From Cyanobium sp. NIES-981 (GTDB lineage Bacteria > Cyanobacteriota > Cyanobacteriia > PCC-6307 > Cyanobiaceae), in the NCBI GenBank assembly GCA_945907085.1, contig CAMDSS010000037.1, positions 1 through 12,130 on the forward strand: a stretch of 12,130 bases of DNA. Reading direction: 5' to 3'. Shown here piece after piece: positions 1-6,250 of this stretch (the stretch's first letter is position 1; each line of letters starts with the position of its first letter). The notes beneath the pieces were generated by a model, which searched no databases, was not told the origin of the DNA, and was given only the letters and a program-made list of their open reading frames with translations. The translations under genes were made by a program, and so were the position numbers.

Positions 1-535
1 GCACCGCTCTGACGGCTCCGGCACCACCGCAGCCTTCGCCGACTCCATGCAGGCCTTCTCCAAGGAGTGGACCCTGGGTACCGCGAAAACCCTGAACTGG
101 AAGGTGGGCGTTGGCGGCAAGGGCAACGAGGGCGTGGCCGGCATCATCCAAACCACCCCTGGTTCGATTGGTTACGTCAACCAGTCCTACGTGAAGGGCG
201 CCATCAAGGCTGCCGCGGTTCAGAACAAGGCTGGCCAGTTCGTGCTGCCTAGCTTCAAGAGCGGTCAGGCTGCCCTGAGCGGTATCACCGTTGATGCTGA
301 TCTGGCTGGCTCCAACCCCAACCCCACGGCGAGCGGTGCCTACCCCATCGCCACCCTCACCTACCTGTTGGTCTACCGCACGGGTAACGGTTCTAAAACC
401 GATGCCCTTAAGGCAATGGTCAACTACATGCTGAGCGATAAGGCCCAGGCCCAAGCCGATGACCTCGGCTATGTGCCCTTGAGCGAAGGCATCCAGGCCA
501 AGGCCCGGGCTGCTGTCAACAAGATCAGCCAGTGA
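1..535 (+). CDS. pstS: Phosphate ABC transporter substrate-binding protein PstS (C-terminal part, 5' end outside window)
   Basis: Periplasmic phosphate-binding protein that delivers phosphate to the PstCAB importer. The reading frame is open from base 2 and starts mid-protein with HRSDGSGTTAAF; RSDGSGTT is the hallmark phosphate-binding loop of PstS. Further family features follow: the GNEGVAG stretch, the TPGSIGYV segment typical of PstS, and a C-terminal ASGAYPIATLTYLLV region. About 177 residues are visible, so roughly the N-terminal half, including any signal peptide, lies upstream. The stop at 533-535 is followed after 19 bp by an intrinsic terminator, so this is the last gene of its transcript. 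The paralogue SphX is a possible alternative name. PhoB control is expected from knowledge of the family, but its promoter is outside the window. Confidence 0.93.
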   Translation, partial: HRSDGSGTTAAFADSMQAFSKEWTLGTAKTLNWKVGVGGKGNEGVAGIIQTTPGSIGYVNQSYVKGAIKAAAVQNKAGQFVLPSFKSGQAALSGITVDADLAGSNPNPTASGAYPIATLTYLLVYRTGNGSKTDALKAMVNYMLSDKAQAQADDLGYVPLSEGIQAKARAAVNKISQ

Positions 536-554
536 TCGGTTGATTGTTTTGCGG

Positions 555-578
555 GGGCCCCTACGGGGCCCTTTTTTT
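555..578 (+). terminator. Intrinsic terminator of pstS
   Basis: A perfect 7-bp GC stem (GGGCCCC, 555-561; GGGGCCC, 565-571) with a TAC loop is followed directly by seven Ts (572-578). It lies 19 bp after the pstS stop. The T-tract is on the plus strand only, so it serves pstS and not the convergent CDF gene that ends at 598. Confidence 0.93.
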
Positions 579-597
579 GTGCCCGCTTTTCGCTGGC

Positions 598-1479
598 TTA
601 ATCGTGGGGCTCGAGCTGGATCGTGCTGTGGGCAATGCCCAGCCGGGCCAACTCCGATTTGGCCTGGTGCAGCAGATCCATGTCGTTGACGCTGCCCAGC
701 CTCCTGCTGATGTGGGCGGTGAGGGCGTTTTGGGAGGTGCTCATGCCCCACACGTGCAGGTGGTGCACCTCCACCACCCCGGGCAACTGCATCAAGGTGG
801 TTTCCACCACGGCCAAATCAATCCCTCTGGGCACCGCATCGAGGGCAATCATCAGCGCTTCTTGCAGCACTTGCCAGCCGCTGTATCCCACGGCCAGGCC
901 CACGCCAATTGCCGTGATCGCATCCAATTGGCTCCAGCCCGTGAGCCCCACCACCACCGCACTCACCAACACGGCGGCCGAAACCAGGGCATCGGTCATC
1001 AGGTGCACCACCGCGGCCTTGCGGTTGAGGTCGTGGCTGTGGTCGTGGCCAAACAACCTCGCCGAGAACAGGTTGACCCCAATGCCCGCCGCCGCCGCCC
1101 AGGCCACCGGGATGCTGGTGATCGGCACGGGATTGGAGAGGCGCTGGATGCCTTCCACCACCAGCACCGCCGCCGCCATCAAAATCAACAGGGCATTCAG
1201 CAGCGAGGCCAGCTGGGTACTGCGGCCAAACCCATAGGTGAAGCGCCCCTGGGCGGGTTTGCCGCTGAGGTGTTCGGCGCCCCAACCCAGCAATAGGCCG
1301 GCCACATCCCCCAGGTTGTGAATGGCATCGCCAATCAGGGCCAGGGAGCCAAAGCCAAAGCCAATCACCAGCTGCAGGGCCGAGAGGCCACTGTTGAGGA
1401 TCACGCTCCAGCGAAAGGCCGCCGCCGAACCAGCCCGGTGCTCGTGTTGGCGCTGGTGGGGTTGGCGCTGGATCACCAC
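598..1479 (-). CDS. Cation diffusion facilitator (CDF) family transporter, probable Zn2+ exporter
   Basis: Proton-coupled metal exporter of the inner membrane, of the CzcD/ZitB type. The 293-residue protein from GTG 1479 has about six membrane helices. The metal site is visible as D51 within GDAIHNLGD (helix 2; also H54, D58) and H159/D163 in HLMTDAL (helix 5). This His/Asp arrangement favours zinc over manganese. A His-rich cytosolic loop HDHSHD lies at 145-150, and a CDF C-terminal domain follows with HHLHVWGMSTSQNALTAHIS. The start is doubtful. The frame stays open for 31 more codons upstream (to the TAA at 1573-1575) and encodes a His-rich segment typical of CDF N-termini, but that stretch holds no ATG, GTG or TTG. 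The gene converges on pstS and diverges from the ptrA-phoB-phoR cluster. Metal specificity is inferred. Confidence 0.9.
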   Translation of the reverse strand: MVIQRQPHQRQHEHRAGSAAAFRWSVILNSGLSALQLVIGFGFGSLALIGDAIHNLGDVAGLLLGWGAEHLSGKPAQGRFTYGFGRSTQLASLLNALLILMAAAVLVVEGIQRLSNPVPITSIPVAWAAAAGIGVNLFSARLFGHDHSHDLNRKAAVVHLMTDALVSAAVLVSAVVVGLTGWSQLDAITAIGVGLAVGYSGWQVLQEALMIALDAVPRGIDLAVVETTLMQLPGVVEVHHLHVWGMSTSQNALTAHISRRLGSVNDMDLLHQAKSELARLGIAHSTIQLEPHD

Positions 1480-1612
1480 AGCGGGATGGAGATCCCGATG
1501 ACGGTGGCCGGGATCATGACTGTGGTCGTGATCGGGACTGTGGGGGCGCTGTTGGGAAGCCCTGCGCGCTTTTTAAGTGAGAAAGGAGCCCAGCGCCAAG
1601 CACTGAGAAGAC

Positions 1613-1631
1613 CGTAACCAGTTCTTAAACC
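1613..1631 (+). promoter_or_regulatory. Candidate Pho box (PhoB-binding direct repeat)
   Basis: Two 8-bp units, CGTAACCA (1613-1620) and CTTAAACC (1624-1631), sit 11 bp apart start to start. The cyanobacterial Pho box half-site is roughly PyTTAAPyPy(T/A), and PhoB repeats have 11-bp periodicity. The units match about 7/8 and 6/8. The site lies in the divergent region between the CDF gene and ptrA, 75 bp before the ptrA ATG, so it could control either. It is only a pattern match in a short region, and an accidental match is quite possible. Confidence 0.35.
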
Positions 1632-1705
1632 CAGCACTACCCCGCCTTTGCCAGCAGGTCAGAAGCCTTCCATAGCGTTGTTCTCAACTAATTGCCCGGT
1701 CTGGG

Positions 1706-2344
1706 ATGGTTTTCACGCCCGCTCGCGAGTCAAGCCAAACCCCCAGCTTTGTGGAGCTGCTGGAGGCCAGCTACGAGAAGCGCAGTTTGGTGCATCTGCC
1801 GGCGGGAAGCCGGGTGCCCCTGCTGAAAAAGAGTGTGTGGCTGGTGGTGCGCGGCATGGTCAAGCTGAGCGCCATCTCGGTGCAAGGTGATGAGCTCCTG
1901 CTGGGTTTGGCAGGTCCGAATGAACCCTTCGGCGATCCCCTTTCCAACGTGGAGGTCTACGAGGCCACCACCCTTTGCGAGAGCGACCTGCTCTGCCTCA
2001 CCTGCGACGAAATCGCCGCCTCCCCCCACCTGGCCATGGCCCTGCTCCAGGGCATGGGTGTTCGTTACCGCCAGAGCGAGGCCATGCTGGGTCTGCTGGG
2101 TTTGCGCCGCATCGAAGATCGGGTGCGCGGCTTTCTGGAGCTGCTCGCCAACGATTACGGCCAGCCCTGCGACCAGGGTCTGCGCCTGAATATCAAGCTC
2201 ACCCACCAGGAGCTGGCCAGTGCCCTGAGCACCACCCGCGTCACCGTGACCCGGGTGCTCGGCAGCCTCAAGGACGAAGGCTGGTTGCAATTGGATGGCC
2301 AGCGTCGCCTGGTGATTGCCCACCTGCCCCGACGTGCTCGCTGA
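1706..2344 (+). CDS. ptrA: Crp/Fnr family transcriptional regulator, PtrA-like
   Basis: A 212-residue DNA-binding regulator with the Crp/Fnr layout: an N-terminal cyclic-nucleotide-fold sensor domain (about 25-110), a long dimerisation helix (about 110-145), and a C-terminal winged helix-turn-helix (about 165-205). The HTH LTHQELASALSTTRVTVTRV closely resembles those of NtcA and Crp. The sensor domain lacks the Arg-Ser cAMP-binding signature of E. coli CRP (VYEATTL stands in that area) and has no Fnr-like cysteine cluster, so the ligand is unknown. ATG 1706 is the only usual start after the in-frame stop at 1673-1675. The gene lies 43 bp upstream of phoB in the same direction, as ptrA lies close to phoBR in marine Synechococcus, where PtrA is a second-tier phosphate-stress regulator. 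The name rests on that context and on the HTH; another Crp-family paralogue is possible. Confidence 0.88.
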   Translation: MVFTPARESSQTPSFVELLEASYEKRSLVHLPAGSRVPLLKKSVWLVVRGMVKLSAISVQGDELLLGLAGPNEPFGDPLSNVEVYEATTLCESDLLCLTCDEIAASPHLAMALLQGMGVRYRQSEAMLGLLGLRRIEDRVRGFLELLANDYGQPCDQGLRLNIKLTHQELASALSTTRVTVTRVLGSLKDEGWLQLDGQRRLVIAHLPRRAR

Positions 2345-2387
2345 ACCCACCTTTTGGGGCCAGCCCATTCCAGGGCAAACTGGGGCG

Positions 2388-3080
2388 ATGCAGCCATCGC
2401 TCCTGGTCGTCGAAGACGACGAAACCATCCGCGAAACGGTGCGCGATGCCCTGGAGCAGGAGGGCTTTGCGGTGGTCGCCTGCGGTAACGGCAGGGATGC
2501 CCTGCAAATTCTGCAGCGGGCCCCCGAGGGCGAGGGGTTTTCGCTGGTGGTGCTGGATCTGATGCTGCCTGGCCTGGGCGGCTTGGATGTGTGCCGCCAA
2601 TTGCGCCAGGCCAACAACCAAACCCCGATCCTGGTGGTGAGCGCCCGCGATAGCGAAACCGATCGGGTGCTTGGCCTAGAGGTAGGCGCCGACGATTACC
2701 TGGTCAAACCCTTTGGCATGCGGGAGCTGGTGGCCCGTTGCCGAGCCCTGCTGCGGCGCACCACCAGCCAGCAGGCGCCGGTGAAAGTGCTGGAGCACGC
2801 CAATATCTGTCTCTATCAAGAGGAGTGCCGGGTCACCCGTGACGGCCTCGATCTGAACCTCTCCCCCAAGGAGTACCGGCTCCTGGAGCTGTTCATGCAG
2901 AACCCGCGCCGGGTCTGGAGCCGCGACAAGTTGCTCGAGCACGTGTGGAGCATCGATTACATCGGTGACAGCAAGACCGTGGATGTCCACATCCGTTGGT
3001 TGCGCGAGAAGTTGGAGGAGAATCCCTCGGCTCCGGTGCATTTGCTGACCGTTCGGGGCTTTGGCTACCGCTTTGGCTAG
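2388..3080 (+). CDS. phoB: Phosphate regulon response regulator PhoB (OmpR family)
   Basis: A 230-residue response regulator that activates phosphate-starvation genes when phosphorylated by PhoR. The receiver domain (about 3-120) has the acidic pocket E9-D10-D11, the phospho-acceptor D57 in VVLDLMLPG, S85 in VVSARD, and K107 in VKPFG. The C-terminal winged-helix domain (about 130-230) has the OmpR-type signatures LSPKEYRLLELF, TVDVHIRWLREK and VRGFGYRFG at the end. ATG 2388 is chosen because it begins four residues before the first beta-strand (LLVVEDDE). The frame is open further upstream to a TTG inside ptrA, but that would add 24 residues unlike the family. It is preceded by ptrA and overlaps the proposed start of phoR, so the three genes probably form one operon. 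RpaA/RpaB-type paralogues are the main alternative, but the adjacent kinase favours PhoB (SphR in some cyanobacteria). Confidence 0.92.
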   Translation: MQPSLLVVEDDETIRETVRDALEQEGFAVVACGNGRDALQILQRAPEGEGFSLVVLDLMLPGLGGLDVCRQLRQANNQTPILVVSARDSETDRVLGLEVGADDYLVKPFGMRELVARCRALLRRTTSQQAPVKVLEHANICLYQEECRVTRDGLDLNLSPKEYRLLELFMQNPRRVWSRDKLLEHVWSIDYIGDSKTVDVHIRWLREKLEENPSAPVHLLTVRGFGYRFG

Positions 3081-4272
3081 TGCCGCCACCCTTGCCGCCA
3101 CCACCGTCGGGGCTGCAGGGGTGGCCCTTCCGTGGGGCTACTTTTTGTTTGGCCTTGGCCTGGGTTGCGCCTTGGTGTTGCTTGGGGCACCAAGGTGGAA
3201 ACAGCTCAGCCAGCGCTGGAGCCAGCGCCAGCCGATGCCGAGTGTGCGCCAGCTGCTCAGCTGGATGGATGCCTCGCCGGCGGGGTGGATCCTGCTTGAT
3301 CGCGCCGGCCGCATGCGCCACATCACGCCCAAATCGGAGCGAATCCTCGACCTCAATGCCGGCCGCATGCTCGTCGGGCGATCGTTTGAGGACCTCTGCA
3401 GCGATCCCAACCTGATCGGCAGCATTGCCGTAGCCCGCCGCCAGGATCGACCCCAGCGCCTGGCCTGGCGTTGCGGCAACGAAGATCTCGATGTGTTGGT
3501 GGTGCCCGGCACCGATGGCTGGATCGGGGTGCTTCTCCAGAGCCGCCGCTCCCTCGAAGCCCAGCTGGAGCAGCAGGAGCGCTGGGTGAGTGATGTGGCC
3601 CACGAGCTCAAAACCCCGCTCACGGCGTTGTTGCTGGTGGGCGACAGCCTGGCGGCCCAGGTGAACACCCAGAACGCCCGGTTGGTGGAGCGGTTGCAAC
3701 GGGAATTGCTCCGCCTCCAAGAGCTGGTGGGCGATTTGCTCGAACTCTCGCGGCTGGAGAACACCCTTCCCGGTTACGGCCCCCGGACCTACGAGGTGCA
3801 TTTGGGGGCCCTGGTGGACCAGGTGTGGTCGGGGATTAAGCCCTTGGCGGACCAACGCTCGGTGTCGTTAGAGCTGCAGCAGCCCAGCGACCGGCAGACC
3901 GCCCTGATCCATGCCGATGGGTCGCGGCTGCACCGGGCCGTGCTGAACCTGCTCGACAACGCCCTGCGCTACAGCCCCGATGGGGGCCGAATCCAGGTGG
4001 CGATTGAGCAGCGCAATGGTTGGCACCAGGTGCGGGTGAGCGATGAGGGGCCGGGCCTGAGCGACGACGACCTCGCCCACATGTTTGAACGCTTCTACCG
4101 GGGGGATCCTTCCCGGGTGCGCAGCCAGCGCACCGGCAGCGGCCTGGGTCTTCCGATCGTGCAACAGATTGCCGTGACCCACGGCGGCCGCATTCAAGCT
4201 AGCAATGGCCCAGGGGGTGGGGCCTTGCTGGAATTGATCCTGCCGGCCCAGCCCCCTGAACTGCGCCCCTAG
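3061..4272 (+). CDS. phoR: Phosphate-sensing histidine kinase PhoR
   Basis: Membrane-anchored sensor kinase, the partner of PhoB. There is one N-terminal hydrophobic segment (about residues 22-43, GYFLFGLGLGCALVLLG), then a PAS-like domain (about 60-165), a HisKA domain with the phospho-acceptor H181 in VAHELKTPL, and a HATPase domain. The latter shows the N box LNLLDNAL (N300), the G1 box SDEGPGL, the F box FERFYRGD and the G2 box GSGLGLPIV. The single membrane helix and PAS layout match cyanobacterial PhoR/SphS. No ATG is available near the 5' end. TTG 3061 overlaps phoB by 20 bp, while TTG 3073 and GTG 3121 are equally possible; the GTG still keeps the whole membrane segment. Overlap with phoB suggests translational coupling. 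No clear intrinsic terminator follows in the 136 bp before cysK. Confidence 0.92.
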   Translation: MATALASAATLAATTVGAAGVALPWGYFLFGLGLGCALVLLGAPRWKQLSQRWSQRQPMPSVRQLLSWMDASPAGWILLDRAGRMRHITPKSERILDLNAGRMLVGRSFEDLCSDPNLIGSIAVARRQDRPQRLAWRCGNEDLDVLVVPGTDGWIGVLLQSRRSLEAQLEQQERWVSDVAHELKTPLTALLLVGDSLAAQVNTQNARLVERLQRELLRLQELVGDLLELSRLENTLPGYGPRTYEVHLGALVDQVWSGIKPLADQRSVSLELQQPSDRQTALIHADGSRLHRAVLNLLDNALRYSPDGGRIQVAIEQRNGWHQVRVSDEGPGLSDDDLAHMFERFYRGDPSRVRSQRTGSGLGLPIVQQIAVTHGGRIQASNGPGGGALLELILPAQPPELRP

Positions 4273-4408
4273 CCCTTCAGGCGTTATGGAATATTCAGCT
4301 TCGTGTAATGAGGTTTGAAGCGGCTGGCAGGTCTGGGATGCTGGAGGAAGCTGGCTGCCCGCAGAGGGTGCCCTCCCCCGCGAGCGTTCAGGCTTCCCCC
4401 CATCCGAG

Positions 4409-5407
4409 ATGAGCAGCATTCCCCTCGACACCAAAATCTTCGCCGATAACAGCCTCACCATCGGCAAGACCCCCTTGGTGCAACTGAACCGGGTCACGGA
4501 AGGCTGCAGCGCCAGGGTGCTGGCCAAGATTGAGGGCCGGAACCCCGCCTTCTCGGTGAAGTGCCGCATTGGCGCCGCCATGATTTGGCAGGCAGAACAA
4601 GATGGCCTGCTGGGTCCGGGTAAGGAATTGGTGGAGCCCACCAGCGGCAATACCGGCATCGCCCTGGCCTTTGTGGCGGCGTCCCGGGGGATTCGGCTCA
4701 CCCTCACCATGCCGGAAACCATGAGCCTGGAGCGCCGCAAGTTGCTCACGGCCTACGGCGCCCACTTGGTGCTCACGGAAGGCCGGCTGGGCATGCCCGG
4801 GGCGATTGCAGCCGCCAAGGCCTTAGCCGACACCGATCCCGATCGCTATGTGCTGCTGCAGCAATTTGCCAACCCCGCCAACCCCCAGATCCACCACGAC
4901 ACCACCGGCCCGGAAATCTGGAGCGACACCGACGGCCAGGTGGATGTCCTGGTCGCTGGGGTGGGCACCGGCGGCACGATCACCGGGGTGAGCCGCTACA
5001 TCAAGACCACCCTGGGCAAGCCCTTGGTGTCGGTGGCGGTGGAGCCCACCAACAGCCCGGTGATTCGCCAAACCATGAACGGTGCGGTGGTGCAGCCCGG
5101 CCCCCACAAAATCCAAGGCATTGGTGCGGGCTTTGTGCCCGCCAACCTCGATCTCTCCTTGGTGGATCGGGTGGAAGCGGTGGGCGATGAGGAAGCCGTG
5201 GCCATGGCCCGCCGCCTGATGCGAGAAGAGGGGATCCTGGCTGGTATTTCCTGCGGTGCCGCCGCGGCGGCAGCTTTGCGATTGGCGAAAGAGGAGGCCT
5301 TTGCCGGCAAAACAATCGTGGTGGTGCTGCCCGATTCCGGTGAGCGCTATTTGAGTTCGGTGTTGTTTGAGGGCGTCTTTAACGACAAGGGGCTGGCCGC
5401 CGTTTGA
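4409..5407 (+). CDS. cysK: Cysteine synthase A (O-acetylserine sulfhydrylase)
   Basis: PLP-dependent cytosolic enzyme making L-cysteine from O-acetyl-L-serine and sulfide, the last step of sulfur assimilation. The 332-residue protein matches CysK from end to end. The PLP lysine is K51 in NPAFSVKCRIG, the substrate loop is PTSGNTG (77-83), the PLP-phosphate loop is GVGTGGT (184-190), and the PLP ring-contact region is GISCGAA, where S281 probably hydrogen-bonds the pyridine nitrogen. LPDSGERYLS is near the end. The NPAFSVKCRIG and KIQGIGAGF stretches favour CysK over CysM. ATG 4409 gives the usual length; the ribosome-binding site is weak. It follows phoR by 136 bp and may have its own promoter there, though I could not identify one. 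Confidence 0.96.
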   Translation: MSSIPLDTKIFADNSLTIGKTPLVQLNRVTEGCSARVLAKIEGRNPAFSVKCRIGAAMIWQAEQDGLLGPGKELVEPTSGNTGIALAFVAASRGIRLTLTMPETMSLERRKLLTAYGAHLVLTEGRLGMPGAIAAAKALADTDPDRYVLLQQFANPANPQIHHDTTGPEIWSDTDGQVDVLVAGVGTGGTITGVSRYIKTTLGKPLVSVAVEPTNSPVIRQTMNGAVVQPGPHKIQGIGAGFVPANLDLSLVDRVEAVGDEEAVAMARRLMREEGILAGISCGAAAAAALRLAKEEAFAGKTIVVVLPDSGERYLSSVLFEGVFNDKGLAAV

Positions 5408-5449
5408 CTTTCGGTCTATAACTTCCCCAGGCCTTCTGCGCGTGATGCC

Positions 5450-6130
5450 TTGGGAGACGAAACCAACTACCCACCCAATCAAGAACCCGAGACTTCTCAA
5501 GACCAAGAGTCCAGTCAAGAACCAGTGTCTCAAGAGCACTCTGACGATCTCGCTTTTAAGACGGAAATGGAATCCCAAGTGCTCGACAACCCTGATCTGT
5601 CTGGGCTTCAAGAGACGCATCCCGAGGCTGTTGTCTCCGAGTCTGTCGCTCCTGACGTTGCAGCTGCGCCGGTTGATTTCGCTGAGCCCGTTGATTTTGT
5701 CGAGCCCGTTGATTTCGCCGAACCTGCCGTGGAGATTCGGGCCGCCGAGCCTGCCCCCCTGGTGGCCAGTGCCAGCCAGGGGGCTGAAGGCGATGGGGCT
5801 GGTGGGGATGCGGCCCGGGAGTTGCTAGGCCTGCCCCTCCAGTTTCTCAACCAACTGCTCCAAAGAATTGGCTCCACCAAGCTCGATTCCCTCGCTGATT
5901 TGATTCCTGCGGCTCGCCTGGTGGGCATTGCCCTTCTCGCCGGAGTCGCGCTCAAGCTCACCGGGGCAACCCTTGGTGCCATCAACGACATCCCCCTGCT
6001 GGGTGGTTTGCTGGAGCTGACGGGCCTGGTGGCCATGCTGAATTTCCTGGCCCGTAACGCCCTCAAGCAGCAAAAGAGAGCGGAATTGCTGGGCCGGATT
6101 CGCAAACTCAAGCAGGATTTCCTGGGCTAG
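5450..6130 (+). CDS. CAAD-domain / CURT1-like thylakoid membrane protein
   Basis: A 226-residue protein in two parts. Residues 1 to about 125 are low-complexity, acidic and probably disordered, rich in E, Q, S, P and V, and include a PVDFAE/VE-type repeat. Residues about 125-226 form a CAAD domain: an amphipathic stretch (LPLQFLNQLLQRIGSTKLDS), two membrane helices (about 157-175 and 181-201), and a basic amphipathic tail with LLGRIRKLKQDFLG. CAAD domains occur appended to some cyanobacterial aminoacyl-tRNA synthetases and as stand-alone proteins related to plant CURT1, which bends thylakoid membranes at grana margins. No synthetase is fused here, so a thylakoid-curvature or membrane-anchoring role is inferred. 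The start is uncertain: TTG 5450 is in frame, while the nearby ATG at 5445 is out of frame. A TATAAC at 5417-5422 could be its -10 element. Confidence 0.82.
   Translation: MGDETNYPPNQEPETSQDQESSQEPVSQEHSDDLAFKTEMESQVLDNPDLSGLQETHPEAVVSESVAPDVAAAPVDFAEPVDFVEPVDFAEPAVEIRAAEPAPLVASASQGAEGDGAGGDAARELLGLPLQFLNQLLQRIGSTKLDSLADLIPAARLVGIALLAGVALKLTGATLGAINDIPLLGGLLELTGLVAMLNFLARNALKQQKRAELLGRIRKLKQDFLG
5669..5722 (+). repeat. Three-copy 18-bp tandem repeat inside the CAAD gene
   Basis: Three imperfect 18-bp units begin at 5669, 5687 and 5705. Each reads approximately CCGTTGATTTCGCCGAG and encodes PVDFAE, PVDFVE and PVDFAE. The differences are mostly at synonymous positions. The repeat keeps the frame and extends the disordered N-terminal region, so its copy number may vary between strains. 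Confidence 0.85.
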
Positions 6131-6250
6131 CTCTCTTTGCGATGGCTGTCGGCTACCTGGTCGATGCGGCTGATCCCGCTCAGATGGGTCGCTAGCCCAA
6201 GTCATGACCAGACGTTCTGATCAGGCTGGTCTCTGCTGGTTGATTGCTCC

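Noticed and set aside
544..1296. Open frame of 250 codons on the plus strand opposite the CDF gene
   Set aside because: It starts inside the pstS terminator and is His/Gln-rich antisense of a clear CDF transporter.
1614..1640. NtcA site (GTA-N8-TAC) near the GTAACC upstream of ptrA
   Set aside because: The spacing from GTA does not give TAC after eight bases. The next TAC is too far away.
1706..2344. Identification of the Crp-family gene as ntcA
   Set aside because: The HTH is similar, but the sensor domain and the neighbourhood (phoB-phoR) do not fit NtcA. PtrA fits the context better.
1730..2617. Long open frame (295 codons) on the minus strand across ptrA and phoB
   Set aside because: Antisense shadow of two well-supported genes in high-GC DNA. 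The translation is Gln/His/Ala-rich without recognisable domains and spans the gene junction.
2893..3855. Long open frame (320 codons) on the minus strand across phoB and phoR
   Set aside because: Shadow of the phoR coding frame with low-complexity composition and no family motif.
4364..4375. GAGGGTGCCCTC palindrome between phoR and cysK as a possible terminator
   Set aside because: The stem is short, the loop very tight, and no T-run follows on either strand.
6142..6195. Tiny 17-codon ORF (MAVGYLVDAADPAQMGR) between the CAAD gene and the ATPase
   Set aside because: It is complete but very short, has no clear ribosome-binding site and does not resemble a known small photosystem or cytochrome subunit. 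Chance is the simplest explanation.
6206..6231. Inverted repeat GACCAG...CTGGTC with an inner palindrome CTGATCAG upstream of the ATPase
   Set aside because: The arms are six bases, there is no T-tract and no known operator matches. Too weak to call a site.
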